Part shown: positions 1 to 8,023 of the stretch, piece after piece
How the letters are laid out: every line of letters begins with the position of its first letter
Position numbering within the stretch: position 1 is the first letter of the stretch
Assembly (NCBI GenBank): GCA_012798755.1
Contig: JAAZMP010000151.1
Span: 1-46,076, forward strand
Reading direction: 5' to 3'
Length of the DNA stretch: 46,076 nt
Source of the DNA: Bacillota bacterium
GTDB taxonomy: Bacteria > Bacillota > Dethiobacteria > DTU022 > UBA8154
The notes under the pieces: generated by a model
What the model was told of the DNA's origin: nothing
Database searches by the model: none
Seen by the model: the letters and a program-made list of their open reading frames with translations, nothing else
Made by a program: the position numbers and the translations under genes

Positions 1-997
1 CTGCTGACTGGGCCAGCGCTTTTTCGGCATCGCCTTTGATCTGGTACTGGGTATGGCAGAGGTTGGGTTGATCATGGATCTGGACCGCTTCGTCGGCTAT
101 GGCTTCTTGCGGGGAGTTCAAAGCCGGCAGTGGTTCGTATTCTACTTCTACGGCTTCGACTGCTGCCAGGGCTTGATCACGGGTCAGTGCGGCAACGACT
201 GCCACGGGGTCACCGATTTGGCGGACCTTGTCTTCACAAAGAATAGGGCGATCATCAACGATCATTTTCAAGCGGTTCGTGCCTTTGATGTCTTTTGCTG
301 TCATCACTCCAATTACCCCCGGCATTTCCAAGGCTGTCGCATAGTCGATCTTTTTAATCAGGGCATGTGGATGCGGGCTACGCACGGTTGCCAGTTCAAG
401 TGCACCCGGAATGATAATATCCGCGGCAAATTGTGCAGTCCCGCAGGCTTTGGCTAATGCTGAAGGACGGGGGTGTGAAACACCTAATTTGGGCCCGTCC
501 GGATCGGGACGTATCTCCTCCGGGGAGGTTTCACCACGAAGAAACCGGCCGGCCAGTTTTACAGCATCGATGATCTTGACATATCCTGTACAGCGGCATA
601 AATTGTGGCGCAGGGCATGTTTGATTTCTTCCGTGTCAGGGTCCGGGTTTGTATCCAGCAGTGCTTTTGTTGCCATAATCATGCCCGGGATGCAAAAACC
701 GCACTGGATAGCGCCGGCAAGAGAAAACGCTTCCTGGATAAGGTGAGGATTATCCGGCGTGCCCAGTCCTTCGATCGTGATAACCTTGGCGCCGTCGAGT
801 CTGGCCACCCTTAGTAAACACGATCTTGCCGCTTTGCCGTCTACGATCACGGTACAGGCTCCGCACTGGCCCTTTTGGTCGCATGACTGCTTGGTGCCGG
901 TCAAGTGTAGCTCATCTCGAAGAAGGTCTAGCAATGTTAGCTTCGGATCAGCTACAACCTGCCGGGAAATGCCGTTAATTGTTAGCTGTACTTTCAA
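1..997 (-). CDS. Aldehyde oxidoreductase / xanthine dehydrogenase-family molybdenum hydroxylase, N-terminal part (runs off window)
   Basis: The reverse strand encodes about 332 residues and continues past base 1. Residues 1-75 form a plant-type 2Fe-2S ferredoxin domain (C39, C45, C48, C60). Residues 85-140 form the second 2Fe-2S helical domain (QCGFC at 98-102, LCRC at 133-136). From about residue 165 the start of the molybdopterin-binding large subunit follows, so small and large subunits are fused as in Mop-type aldehyde oxidoreductases. Such cytoplasmic enzymes hydroxylate aldehydes or N-heterocycles using a Mo-cytosine-dinucleotide cofactor. The start is TTG at 997-995, six bases after a GGAGGG ribosome site (1004-1009). 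The first cluster has C-x5-C where many relatives have C-x4-C. The exact substrate cannot be read from this part. Confidence 0.88.
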   Translation of the reverse strand, partial: MKVQLTINGISRQVVADPKLTLLDLLRDELHLTGTKQSCDQKGQCGACTVIVDGKAARSCLLRVARLDGAKVITIEGLGTPDNPHLIQEAFSLAGAIQCGFCIPGMIMATKALLDTNPDPDTEEIKHALRHNLCRCTGYVKIIDAVKLAGRFLRGETSPEEIRPDPDGPKLGVSHPRPSALAKACGTAQFAADIIIPGALELATVRSPHPHALIKKIDYATALEMPGVIGVMTAKDIKGTNRLKMIVDDRPILCEDKVRQIGDPVAVVAALTRDQALAAVEAVEVEYEPLPALNSPQEAIADEAVQIHDQPNLCHTQYQIKGDAEKALAQSA

Positions 998-1122
998 TAG
1001 TATCCCTCCAATACTGGTTTTTGGAAACGCTATTTGTTACCCGTTACAGATATATATTCAATTAATTCATAAGAAACCCTTTATTAGCACTATTGAGAAA
1101 CCGTTATTAATTCCAGCGCATA

Positions 1123-1150
1123 AATATATTTCTATTAAGTTACTGTTCAA
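1123..1150 (-). promoter_or_regulatory. Possible sigma-A promoter for the molybdenum hydroxylase
   Basis: On the reverse strand a TTGAAC -35 (1145-1150) and a TATATT -10 (1123-1128) are separated by 16 bases. They lie about 125 bases before the TTG start. The match is moderate and the region is AT-rich, so chance is possible. The rest of the 998-1299 stretch shows no convincing gene. Its one oddity is a strong SD at 1242-1249 in front of ATG 1254, which is in frame with the downstream polymerase. Confidence 0.3.
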
Positions 1151-1299
1151 AATAAACAGCTATTCGGAATCTTATTTCGGAGAAATAGCAAGACGGATAA
1201 AACCCTGCCCAAAATTTTTCATCTTTGCACTTCTGCCACCAAAAGGAGGCAAAATGGGGATCTGTATAAAATTACCAAAAAATACAAAATTAAAAACTA

Positions 1300-1328
1300 T
1301 TGCTGGGGCACAAGAACCTTATTATAAT
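1300..1328 (+). promoter_or_regulatory. Sigma-A promoter of the Y-family polymerase
   Basis: TTGCTG (-35, 1300-1305), a 17-base spacer and a perfect TATAAT (-10, 1323-1328) face the polymerase gene. Transcription would start near 1335, inside the LexA-type box that follows. This supports a translation start downstream of 1335. Confidence 0.7.
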
Positions 1329-1336
1329 AACACTAT

Positions 1337-1350
1337 AGAACATCAGTTCG
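1337..1350 (+). promoter_or_regulatory. LexA (DinR) operator, SOS box
   Basis: The box contains a perfect GAAC-N4-GTTC core (1338-1349), the hallmark of Bacillus-type LexA operators with consensus CGAAC-N4-GTTCG. It starts eight bases after the -10 hexamer, so a bound repressor would cover the transcription start. The gene that follows is a translesion polymerase, a classical SOS target. Confidence 0.72.
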
Positions 1351-1373
1351 TATGTAAGGAGATGCCACCCGAA

Positions 1374-2609
1374 GTGAACAAAATCATAATGCTTGTTGAC
1401 ATGGAATCTTTTTATGCCAGCGTAGAGGTTGCTAAAAATCCTTCTTTGCGGGGAAAACCTGTTGTTGTTTGTGGAGATCCGAAACAGAGGAGCGGCATAG
1501 TTTTGGCCGCTACCAGGGAAGCCAAAACACTCGGGGTCAAAACCGGCATGACAGCCGGAGAATGCACCCGTCTGTCTTCGCAACTGGTTTTTGTCAGGCC
1601 ACATATGCAAGATTATATTGACACATCCTTAAAGATCACAAAAATTTTGGAGAAATTTACTGATAGAATCCGGCCCTATTCCATTGACGAACAGTTTCTT
1701 GACATGACGGGATGTGAAAAACTTTTTGGCAACCCCAAAGAAATGGCTAAGCTTATAATTAAAAAAGTCTGGGAAAGTACCGGTATCAGGTGTCGTGTTG
1801 GTATTGGTGAAAATCCCCTGCAAGCCAAGATGGCATGCGATCGGTTTGCCAAAAAAAATAAAGACGGCTTTTTTATCCTATCTCATAAAAACTATGCCAT
1901 TTATACGTGGCCTCTTCCAATCAAAGATTTGTTTGGTGTAGGTTCCCGCATGGAAAATAATTTTTTTAATATAGGCATCCGGACCATAGGGCATCTGGCA
2001 GTACTCCCAAGGGAAAGTTTGAAACGCAGATGGGGTATTAACGGGGAAATTCTATGGCTTAATGCCCGGGGCATCGATTATTCTATTATTGAAGAAACAA
2101 GCCGTGCAAAAGAGATACGCAAAAGCGTAAGTCATTCCATCACTTTGCCCCGGGATTACAGGGTAAAAAAAGAAATAGAGGTTGTCTTGCTGGAAATCAC
2201 CGAAGAAGTATGCCGGAGAGCAAGATCAATTAAAAAAGCCGGCCGGGTTGTGCATGTGTGCTGCCGGGGGGCGGATTTTGAACTTGCCACAGGCTTTTCC
2301 AGGCAGGTTCGCACCTTTGAGCCTACAGCTATAACAATGGATGTCTATTCGTATGCGCTGAAACTGTTTTATACTTACTGGGATCGCAGACCGATTCGGG
2401 CCTTGGGTATCAGCCTTTCAGATCTTACGGACTTTAAAGGAGCACAGCTTTCTTTGATCAATAGAAAAGAGAAGGAAATTGCGCTGACCAAAGCAATGGA
2501 TCTTGCAAGAAGCCGTTACGGTATTACGAGTTTATTTTGGTTGTCATCACTTGCTCCCGGTGGGCTACTTTTTGAACGGGCTACTAAAATCGGAGGTCAT
2601 GAAGCCTGA
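1374..2609 (+). CDS. Y-family translesion DNA polymerase (UvrX/YqjW-like)
   Basis: A cytoplasmic error-prone polymerase that copies past damaged bases, 411 residues from GTG 1374. Visible motifs are the first metal-binding Asp in LVDMESFYASVE (D9), YSIDEQF with D105 and E106 as catalytic acids, a helix-hairpin-helix stretch near LPIKDLFGVGSRME, and a little-finger domain. The SIDEQF wording and the length fit the UvrX branch of Firmicutes better than DinB. The start follows TAAGGAG at 1355-1361 with a 12-base gap and lies after the promoter and LexA box. ATG 1389 has no SD. ATG 1254 is in frame with a strong SD (AAAGGAGG, 1242-1249) but lies upstream of the mapped promoter. No YolD/YqjX-like partner follows. 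Confidence 0.9.
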   Translation: MNKIIMLVDMESFYASVEVAKNPSLRGKPVVVCGDPKQRSGIVLAATREAKTLGVKTGMTAGECTRLSSQLVFVRPHMQDYIDTSLKITKILEKFTDRIRPYSIDEQFLDMTGCEKLFGNPKEMAKLIIKKVWESTGIRCRVGIGENPLQAKMACDRFAKKNKDGFFILSHKNYAIYTWPLPIKDLFGVGSRMENNFFNIGIRTIGHLAVLPRESLKRRWGINGEILWLNARGIDYSIIEETSRAKEIRKSVSHSITLPRDYRVKKEIEVVLLEITEEVCRRARSIKKAGRVVHVCCRGADFELATGFSRQVRTFEPTAITMDVYSYALKLFYTYWDRRPIRALGISLSDLTDFKGAQLSLINRKEKEIALTKAMDLARSRYGITSLFWLSSLAPGGLLFERATKIGGHEA

Positions 2610-2677
2610 ACATATTACAAACTTTCCGAGGATATTTTCCGGGGATATATTATAAACCAAAAAAGCCGGCTTGCCAG

Positions 2678-4075
2678 TTATATAAGACCGGTTGCTTCAG
2701 TAACTTTTTCGGAAGAGACAAGAAGGTTTTTCCTTAAATTCAAAAATAACAATACAGAAAGCAAGGTGGTAGCAATATCGGAAAAAGGCAAGGCAAATAT
2801 AAAACCATTAAATCCCCACAGCGAACTGAAAATAACCAGCGCCGGTATGAAAAACAAACCCTGCCTACCAAGCGATACAACCAGGGATTCCACCGTTTTG
2901 CCAAGAGACTGGAACATGGTCATCAGTATCATTTGCAACCCTAAAACAGGCATAGCCAATGCCAATGGTCTTATTATTTTTACACCAAAACCAATAACAG
3001 TAGGGTCATTTATAAATACTTGTATCCAGAAATTAGAAAAAGCTATAAAGAGAACAGCAAAAACAGTACACATAACGGTACCTATAGTAATTGATCTTTT
3101 TACCGTTTCAAACAAGCGTTCAAATTTTTTAGCACCGTAACTATAACCCATAAGAGGCTGGCAACCATGGGCCAACCCCATAGTCAACATTACGGCAATG
3201 TTGGTAGCCCGCATGACTACCCCATTGGCCGCAACCACATCATCCCCAAAACCAGCCGCAAAAACATTTGCAATAGCAAAACCAATGCTCATTAAAATCA
3301 TACCTACCGATGCCGGTATACCAATCTTGAAAATATCAGCATATGCTCTTTTATTAAAACTGTAGTGGTTCCAAGAAATAGAAACAATGCCTTTTTTCTT
3401 TAGATAAAACGATATCAAATATAGAAAACCAACAATGTTGCCGATTACAGTTGCAATAGCCGCCCCGGCAACCCCCATTTTAAATGAAAAAATAAATACT
3501 GGATCCAGGACTATGTTCAATATAGAACCGGCCATCATGCCGATCATCGCTTCCCTGGTAGCACCTTCGGAACGCAACAACCCCGCCAGTGCCATCTTTA
3601 AACCAATAAACGGGCTTCCTAAGAACATGATCGCCAAATAACTTTTTCCAAACCCTATAGTGTTCTCGCTGGCACCGCAGAACATTAAAATAGGTTCAAT
3701 ATAAATAAGGCCAATGATAGATACAACCGTACAAACGGCCAAAGCAGACCAAAAGGAAATTGCTCCCGCCTGACTAGCACCTTCCCTTTCCCCTCTTCCT
3801 AACAACCTGGATATTAAAGAAGCCCCACCGACTGCAAATACATTTCCAAACCCCATGATGATCATAAAAACAGGCATAGATATAGCTATAGCGGCTACCA
3901 TATGAGGATCATTTAATTTACCGATAAAAAAGGTATCGGTCATATTGTAAATAACCTGAATCAACATAGCTGTCATGGTAGGAACGGCCAGAGTCCATAT
4001 TGCCCTATTGACAGGCATTGATTCCAAAACATGTGTTCTGTCTTGCCGGGCATTTATTTTTTGAGATCCATTCAT
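2678..4075 (-). CDS. MATE-family multidrug efflux transporter
   Basis: A 465-residue integral membrane protein with about twelve hydrophobic segments in two similar halves, the layout and length of MATE proteins (NorM/DinF/MepA type). These exchange Na+ or H+ for cationic drugs or metabolites. The N-terminal signature region MPVNRAIWTLAVPTMTAML and the internal GNVFAVGGASLISRLLGRG stretch are typical of the family. It lies 17 bases downstream of a marR-family gene and is almost certainly co-transcribed with it, the same logic as the mepR-mepA pair. It faces the polymerase gene across a 68-base gap in which no strong terminator was seen. The substrate is unknown. Confidence 0.92.
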   Translation of the reverse strand: MNGSQKINARQDRTHVLESMPVNRAIWTLAVPTMTAMLIQVIYNMTDTFFIGKLNDPHMVAAIAISMPVFMIIMGFGNVFAVGGASLISRLLGRGEREGASQAGAISFWSALAVCTVVSIIGLIYIEPILMFCGASENTIGFGKSYLAIMFLGSPFIGLKMALAGLLRSEGATREAMIGMMAGSILNIVLDPVFIFSFKMGVAGAAIATVIGNIVGFLYLISFYLKKKGIVSISWNHYSFNKRAYADIFKIGIPASVGMILMSIGFAIANVFAAGFGDDVVAANGVVMRATNIAVMLTMGLAHGCQPLMGYSYGAKKFERLFETVKRSITIGTVMCTVFAVLFIAFSNFWIQVFINDPTVIGFGVKIIRPLALAMPVLGLQMILMTMFQSLGKTVESLVVSLGRQGLFFIPALVIFSSLWGFNGFIFALPFSDIATTLLSVLLFLNLRKNLLVSSEKVTEATGLI

Positions 4076-4092
4076 CAGGTTTCTGCCCTTCT

Positions 4093-4530
4093 TTATTTTA
4101 ATTTGTCTATAGTACTTACTATAGTTTCTAAAGCATTTTTAAGACTTTTCAAATCTTCCGCATCCAACAATTCCACTTTAGAGGCAATATGTTGTTTAAA
4201 ACAGCGATCTATTATTTTGGCAATGGATTTGCCTTCTTTCGTAAGGATTAAAGCATTTTTTCTTCTGTCATCACACACGGATGTTCTTTCGATCAAACCC
4301 TTATCTTCTAGTCGATCAGCGACCGCAGTGAAAGATCCCCTGGTAAGCCCTACTTTTTTACTGTATGCAGTCATAGATTTTCCTTCATGCTTATAAAGGA
4401 ACATTAGTGTCTTTTCTTCGCTGATGCTTAATTTTATGGGTGTCCGTATTTCAATTCCTTCCAGCAAAGTTCCGGTAAACATCGGAAGCATGCCAACAAG
4501 TTCTGCAACTTTTTCCCCTACGACAGCCAT
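4093..4530 (-). CDS. MarR-family transcriptional regulator
   Basis: 145 residues with a winged helix-turn-helix (MTAYSKKVGLTRGSFTAVAD) and the wing DRLEDKGLIERTSVCDDRRKNALILT, where the DDRR motif is diagnostic of MarR. MarR dimers sit on palindromes in promoters and release on binding a ligand. The chosen ATG follows GAAGGGA by a usual distance. An ATG six codons upstream (4548) lacks an SD. The gene heads a unit with the MATE exporter. A perfect six-base inverted repeat lies inside its own promoter, so autorepression relieved by a drug-like ligand is the simplest model. Confidence 0.9.
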   Translation of the reverse strand: MAVVGEKVAELVGMLPMFTGTLLEGIEIRTPIKLSISEEKTLMFLYKHEGKSMTAYSKKVGLTRGSFTAVADRLEDKGLIERTSVCDDRRKNALILTKEGKSIAKIIDRCFKQHIASKVELLDAEDLKSLKNALETIVSTIDKLK

Positions 4531-4565
4531 ACAACTTTTTCCCTTCATACATTATTATAATTTGA

Positions 4566-4594
4566 ATTCTAACATTTAGAAACAGAATTGTCAA
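4566..4594 (-). promoter_or_regulatory. Promoter of the marR-MATE unit with embedded MarR-type operator
   Basis: On the reverse strand TTGACA (4589-4594) and TAGAAT (4566-4571) are separated by exactly 17 bases. A perfect palindrome, TTCTAA-N3-TTAGAA (4567-4581), covers the -10 box and the adjoining spacer. That position suits a repressor that blocks polymerase binding. The candidate ligand-responsive repressor is the MarR protein encoded immediately downstream. Confidence 0.68.
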
Positions 4595-4621
4595 GTCCCA
4601 AAGTAATGGTTTAAATAAATA

Positions 4622-4649
4622 CAGGCAGGCCTCCGTCCGGGCCTGCCTG
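4622..4649 (-). terminator. Hairpin terminator after the ABC transporter operon
   Basis: A GC-rich stem of nine pairs (CAGGCAGGC with GCCTGCCTG) is followed on the reverse strand by an interrupted T-rich tail, TATTTATTT. It lies 84 bases past the stop of the ABC permease and before the marR promoter. The U-tract is imperfect, so termination may be partial. Confidence 0.6.
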
Positions 4650-4732
4650 AAAGCAAACTGCCAAACTACAGAAATCCATTTTGACGATAAACAAAAGGAA
4701 AATGCCCCCTGTTTCATGGTAAGTTTGAACAA

Positions 4733-5758
4733 TCAGGAGCGAGAACGGACCTCTTGTTTCATAAACATCACATAAGACAGTCCGAATATAATAAAGGCTA
4801 CTGCCAAAAGACATGTAAGTTGGGACCAGACCAGCAATAGACTTTGTCCCAGCGGCAGGGGCCCGGCTATTGCGCCATAGGCCTGTTCCACAGTAATAGG
4901 GCCAAGTGTTCGTACAGTGGGAACCAGCAAGGTAGTTGTCGCCTCGCTAAAAAGCTGGCTGGGAGATATGCGCAAAAGGTTTTGCACAAAACTTTGGTAG
5001 CCGATAATTTGATCGGTGCCCGCAATATGGGCGGGGATTGTAGCTACTACGATGACATTAATAATCATGGAAAAAAACATACTAAAAAATAACCAAACAG
5101 CAAGGCTTGACAGGGCAGAGGTGGCAGATTGTTTGAACTTAACCGAAAACATAATAGCCAAATTGAGCCAGACGCCAATATAAACAATGCTCACCAGCAG
5201 AAAAAAGAAAACCCGCCAAAATTCTTCAGGCATGGGGGGTATACCTGTAAGCAATATGCCAAGACCCATCATAAGCATACCCAAAGTTGCAACCATAATT
5301 GTAACTACCAATAAAGAAGCAACAAGTTTGGCATTGATGATATAATCCCGCGGGATGGGTTGGGCCAGTAGGCGGCTTAGAGTGCCCCTGTTACGCTCTG
5401 AATTCACGGCATCAAAGCCCAAAGCGATGCCGATAATCGGCCCCAACAAGCTAATAAAAGTAATAAAAGGGGGCAAAGTACCATCGGTAGCGGTAAATAG
5501 TTTAAGAAAAACAAAAGGTGTTGAGGTATCTTCCGTAATTGCGCTTTGAAGACTGGACATTGCCGTATACAGCGAGGCAACAGCCGTCAACAGCATCAAC
5601 AACAGCAAAATGACAAACCGCCAGCTGTTGATGTGGTCCATTACCTCTTTCTGAACTATTACCCAAAAGGGATGCTGCGATCTGTAAGAAATTGTTTTTT
5701 GTTGATCGGAAAAAATGCGGCCAAATGCAGTATTTAATTTTTTAAAAACCGCCGTCAT
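4733..5758 (-). CDS. ABC-2 type transporter permease
   Basis: 341 residues, membrane-embedded. A cytoplasmic N-terminal stretch precedes a first helix near FVILLLLMLLTAVASLYTAM. A large extracellular loop and about five further helices follow. The motif FDAVNSERNRGTLSRLLAQPIPRDYIINAK is the typical coupling-helix region of ABC-2 permeases (NatB/YhaP/GldF-like). The start is ATG 5758 behind AGGGGAGA, one base after the stop of the ATPase, so the two are translationally coupled. The exported substrate is unknown. The pairing with a NEW3 surface protein resembles GldA/GldF-like COG1277-COG1470 cassettes. Confidence 0.9.
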   Translation of the reverse strand: MTAVFKKLNTAFGRIFSDQQKTISYRSQHPFWVIVQKEVMDHINSWRFVILLLLMLLTAVASLYTAMSSLQSAITEDTSTPFVFLKLFTATDGTLPPFITFISLLGPIIGIALGFDAVNSERNRGTLSRLLAQPIPRDYIINAKLVASLLVVTIMVATLGMLMMGLGILLTGIPPMPEEFWRVFFFLLVSIVYIGVWLNLAIMFSVKFKQSATSALSSLAVWLFFSMFFSMIINVIVVATIPAHIAGTDQIIGYQSFVQNLLRISPSQLFSEATTTLLVPTVRTLGPITVEQAYGAIAGPLPLGQSLLLVWSQLTCLLAVAFIIFGLSYVMFMKQEVRSRS

Positions 5759-5759
5759 G

Positions 5760-6701
5760 TTATCTCCCCTCTTCAAAATAGCGATGATAAATCTCATCCA
5801 AACCATAATCATGTTGACTTAAGTGAGTCAGGCGGGCACCATGCTTTGTAATAATGCCCGCAATTTCTGCACCTATGTGCTGTTGACAGGAAATCAATAA
5901 ACGTTTCTGGCTGTAATCGACCCTTGTCACATATTGGTTTGCTTCTATAGCGGAAATAAGCTGCTCATCGATGGGTTCCACTTCCACCTCCAGCCGGATA
6001 GGATCGCTTTTAAACAAATTGTAACCCAATTCTTTAATTGGGCCCACGGCGATTAATTTTCCCTCAACGAAAAGCCCTACCCGGTCACAGATTTGTTGCA
6101 CCTGGTAAAGGTGGTGTGAGGACAGTAAAACAGTCATATTTCTTTCCTGGCTTAGTTGTTTAATCAATGCCAACAGTTCCCTTACCCCTTCAGGATCGAT
6201 GCCGCTTGTGGGTTCGTCCAAAACAATCACTTCCGGTTCCTTGATCAGTATATCTGCTAGACCCAGACGCTGTTTCATACCCCGGGAATAGGTTTGCACC
6301 TTATCATAAGCCCTCGAAGTAAGATCCACCTGTTCAAGCAGGAGTTTAGCCCTTTCTTCAGCAACAGAGCTATCAACACCATTAAGCGCCGCCGTGTAAA
6401 GAAGATTATCCAAACCGCTTAAATTTTCATAGAAACCCACTTCATCGGGTAGATAACCCACCTTTTCTTTAACCAACAAAGGCTGAAAAGTAGGATCAAC
6501 CCCGCAAACCTCAGCCTTTCCTGAAGTCGGTTCCGATAACCCCAACAGCATCAAAATAGTTGTAGTTTTTCCGGCTCCATTAGGTCCCAACAGCCCAAAT
6601 ATTTCGCCGCGTTGAATAGATAATGTCAACTGATCTACAGCTGTTAGCTGGCCGTATTTTTTGGTTAACCCATCCAACTTAATAATTTTTTCCTTTGCCA
6701 T
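5760..6701 (-). CDS. ABC transporter ATP-binding protein
   Basis: 313 residues. Walker A LLGPNGAGKTT, the Q-loop region, the signature SRGMKQRLGLAD and Walker B VIVLDEPTSG followed by the switch histidine in LLSSHH are all intact. The C-terminal 80 residues form the regulatory extension common in CcmA/NatA-type subunits of ABC-2 exporters. The start is ATG 6701, preceded by GGGAGG and five bases from the NEW3 gene. A longer open frame up to 6788 overlaps that gene and is not needed. It powers the permease encoded next. Confidence 0.93.
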   Translation of the reverse strand: MAKEKIIKLDGLTKKYGQLTAVDQLTLSIQRGEIFGLLGPNGAGKTTTILMLLGLSEPTSGKAEVCGVDPTFQPLLVKEKVGYLPDEVGFYENLSGLDNLLYTAALNGVDSSVAEERAKLLLEQVDLTSRAYDKVQTYSRGMKQRLGLADILIKEPEVIVLDEPTSGIDPEGVRELLALIKQLSQERNMTVLLSSHHLYQVQQICDRVGLFVEGKLIAVGPIKELGYNLFKSDPIRLEVEVEPIDEQLISAIEANQYVTRVDYSQKRLLISCQQHIGAEIAGIITKHGARLTHLSQHDYGLDEIYHRYFEEGR

Positions 6702-6706
6702 TGCTA

Positions 6707-7888
6707 TTATTGCCTCCCGTATCGTTGGAAAAGATAATAGATTCCTGCGGCTACCAGAACAATAATTATTACACCAACCCAACCCCAAAGAGCAGAGGTC
6801 TTAACCATTATGCGAAAGTCGGCGTTACTGGATGCTTCGGGCGCTTGAGCCTTAATGTTGACGACATAATCACCGGCGATAGCCTTATCACTTGTCTTGA
6901 TGTAGGCATTCATGGTTGTCGATTCGCCGGGTAGCAGGGAACCTATGCTTTCCGGTTCAAACCTTACTTCCCAGTCAACGGGTGCAGTTTGGCTCAGTTT
7001 GATATCGTTAAGTTCTGCTGAACCGGTATTGTACAGCTCCAGTTCAACCATTTTTTCCCTGCCGGCGATAATATCTGTACTTAGCCTGCCGGTAGGAGTG
7101 GTAAGTTCCATTTTATAAGTTCCCGTAATATTAACCTCCAACTCAGCTTCCGCAGCAGATGTACCCGCCTGCGCTTTTACGGGGATAACATAAGTTCCGG
7201 CTTCGATTTCAGCTGGAGGTGTAATAGCCACACTGACATCCTGGGTCGAATTGGCTTCTACCTTTACGGAGGTAACTTTCTTTGCAGAAACCTCAAAGGT
7301 GACATCCCACCCGCGTGATGCAGCAGAAGAAAGAGCATAAAGCTGTTCCTCGGCAGTACGGTTTCTTAAAGTCAGACGGTAATTAAAAGTAGACTCCGCA
7401 TCGCCTTGCATACTTGGTTGATCCACATCCAGTTCTGTTTTGAAGGTGCCATGTTCAGTTACTTCAATCGCGATAGGCAAAACACTAGTTCCGCCACTGC
7501 TGTCTGTAGCACGGATCGCAAAGGAATAGTTCCCTTTTTCTACTTGCAGGGGCACTTCGATCTGCAGATTGAAATTTTCCTCATCCCGGGGCTTAATCGA
7601 GAGTTTACTGATACTCCAGCCTCCTGAAGTAAGGTTTGCCTCCCAACCTTCCGGCTGTTCGGTTATCTGCAACGATACCTGTTGTATGGAGTTGCTGTTA
7701 TTAATAATATCAACATTATAATTTACTAATTCGCCCGGTGTGACAGCCACCCCTGCATATTTTGTAAACAGCGATACGCTGCCGTTTGCTGCCGATGCCG
7801 GCATAGCAGGAAGTAGACCCCCCCCTATTAAGATCAACAATAGTGTTAGCGTAACAATGTTTTTCTGTAAAGAGCGTTTCTTGTTCAT
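6707..7888 (-). CDS. Membrane-anchored NEW3-domain protein (COG1470-like) of the ABC operon
   Basis: 393 residues. A signal peptide (residues 1-33, ending LPAMPASAANG) and one C-terminal helix (WGWVGVIIIVLVAAGIYYLF) with a short basic tail place the bulk outside the cell. Three to four beta-sandwich repeats of about 110 residues carry NEW3-like motifs such as GWEANLTSG, GWDVTFEVS and DWEVRFEPESIGSLLPGEST. NEW3 domains are Ig-like folds found beside ABC-2 transporters. The start follows GGAGG at good spacing. It heads the NEW3-ATPase-permease operon and diverges from the ECF sigma gene. It may be a surface receptor, scaffold or envelope-stress sensor; the ligand is unknown. Confidence 0.82.
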   Translation of the reverse strand: MNKKRSLQKNIVTLTLLLILIGGGLLPAMPASAANGSVSLFTKYAGVAVTPGELVNYNVDIINNSNSIQQVSLQITEQPEGWEANLTSGGWSISKLSIKPRDEENFNLQIEVPLQVEKGNYSFAIRATDSSGGTSVLPIAIEVTEHGTFKTELDVDQPSMQGDAESTFNYRLTLRNRTAEEQLYALSSAASRGWDVTFEVSAKKVTSVKVEANSTQDVSVAITPPAEIEAGTYVIPVKAQAGTSAAEAELEVNITGTYKMELTTPTGRLSTDIIAGREKMVELELYNTGSAELNDIKLSQTAPVDWEVRFEPESIGSLLPGESTTMNAYIKTSDKAIAGDYVVNIKAQAPEASSNADFRIMVKTSALWGWVGVIIIVLVAAGIYYLFQRYGRQ

Positions 7889-7960
7889 GTTTCTCCTCCT
7901 TGTTTAGATTTCCTTTCATATATTAACTACGTATAAACAGCTTAATTAGATCTAAAAAGT

Positions 7961-7989
7961 TTGATTTTTTTCTGAGATTGGTATATATA
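7961..7989 (+). promoter_or_regulatory. Candidate promoter of the ECF sigma/anti-sigma operon
   Basis: TTGATT (7961-7966), a 17-base spacer and TATATA (7984-7989) precede the sigma gene start by 34 bases. It fits the housekeeping sigma. No typical ECF autoregulation motif of the AAC-type -35 is obvious in the 135-base divergent gap. Confidence 0.45.
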
Positions 7990-8023
7990 AATGATTAGAG
8001 CCTTAAACAAAGCAGGTGAAAAA

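Noticed and set aside
411-746. Forward-strand open frames across the first kilobase
   Set aside because: They are antisense to the molybdenum hydroxylase, which shows clear 2Fe-2S motifs on the reverse strand.
759-1253. Long forward frame continuous with the polymerase
   Set aside because: The first part is antisense to the hydroxylase and the rest lacks family likeness; promoter and SOS box lie downstream at 1300-1350.
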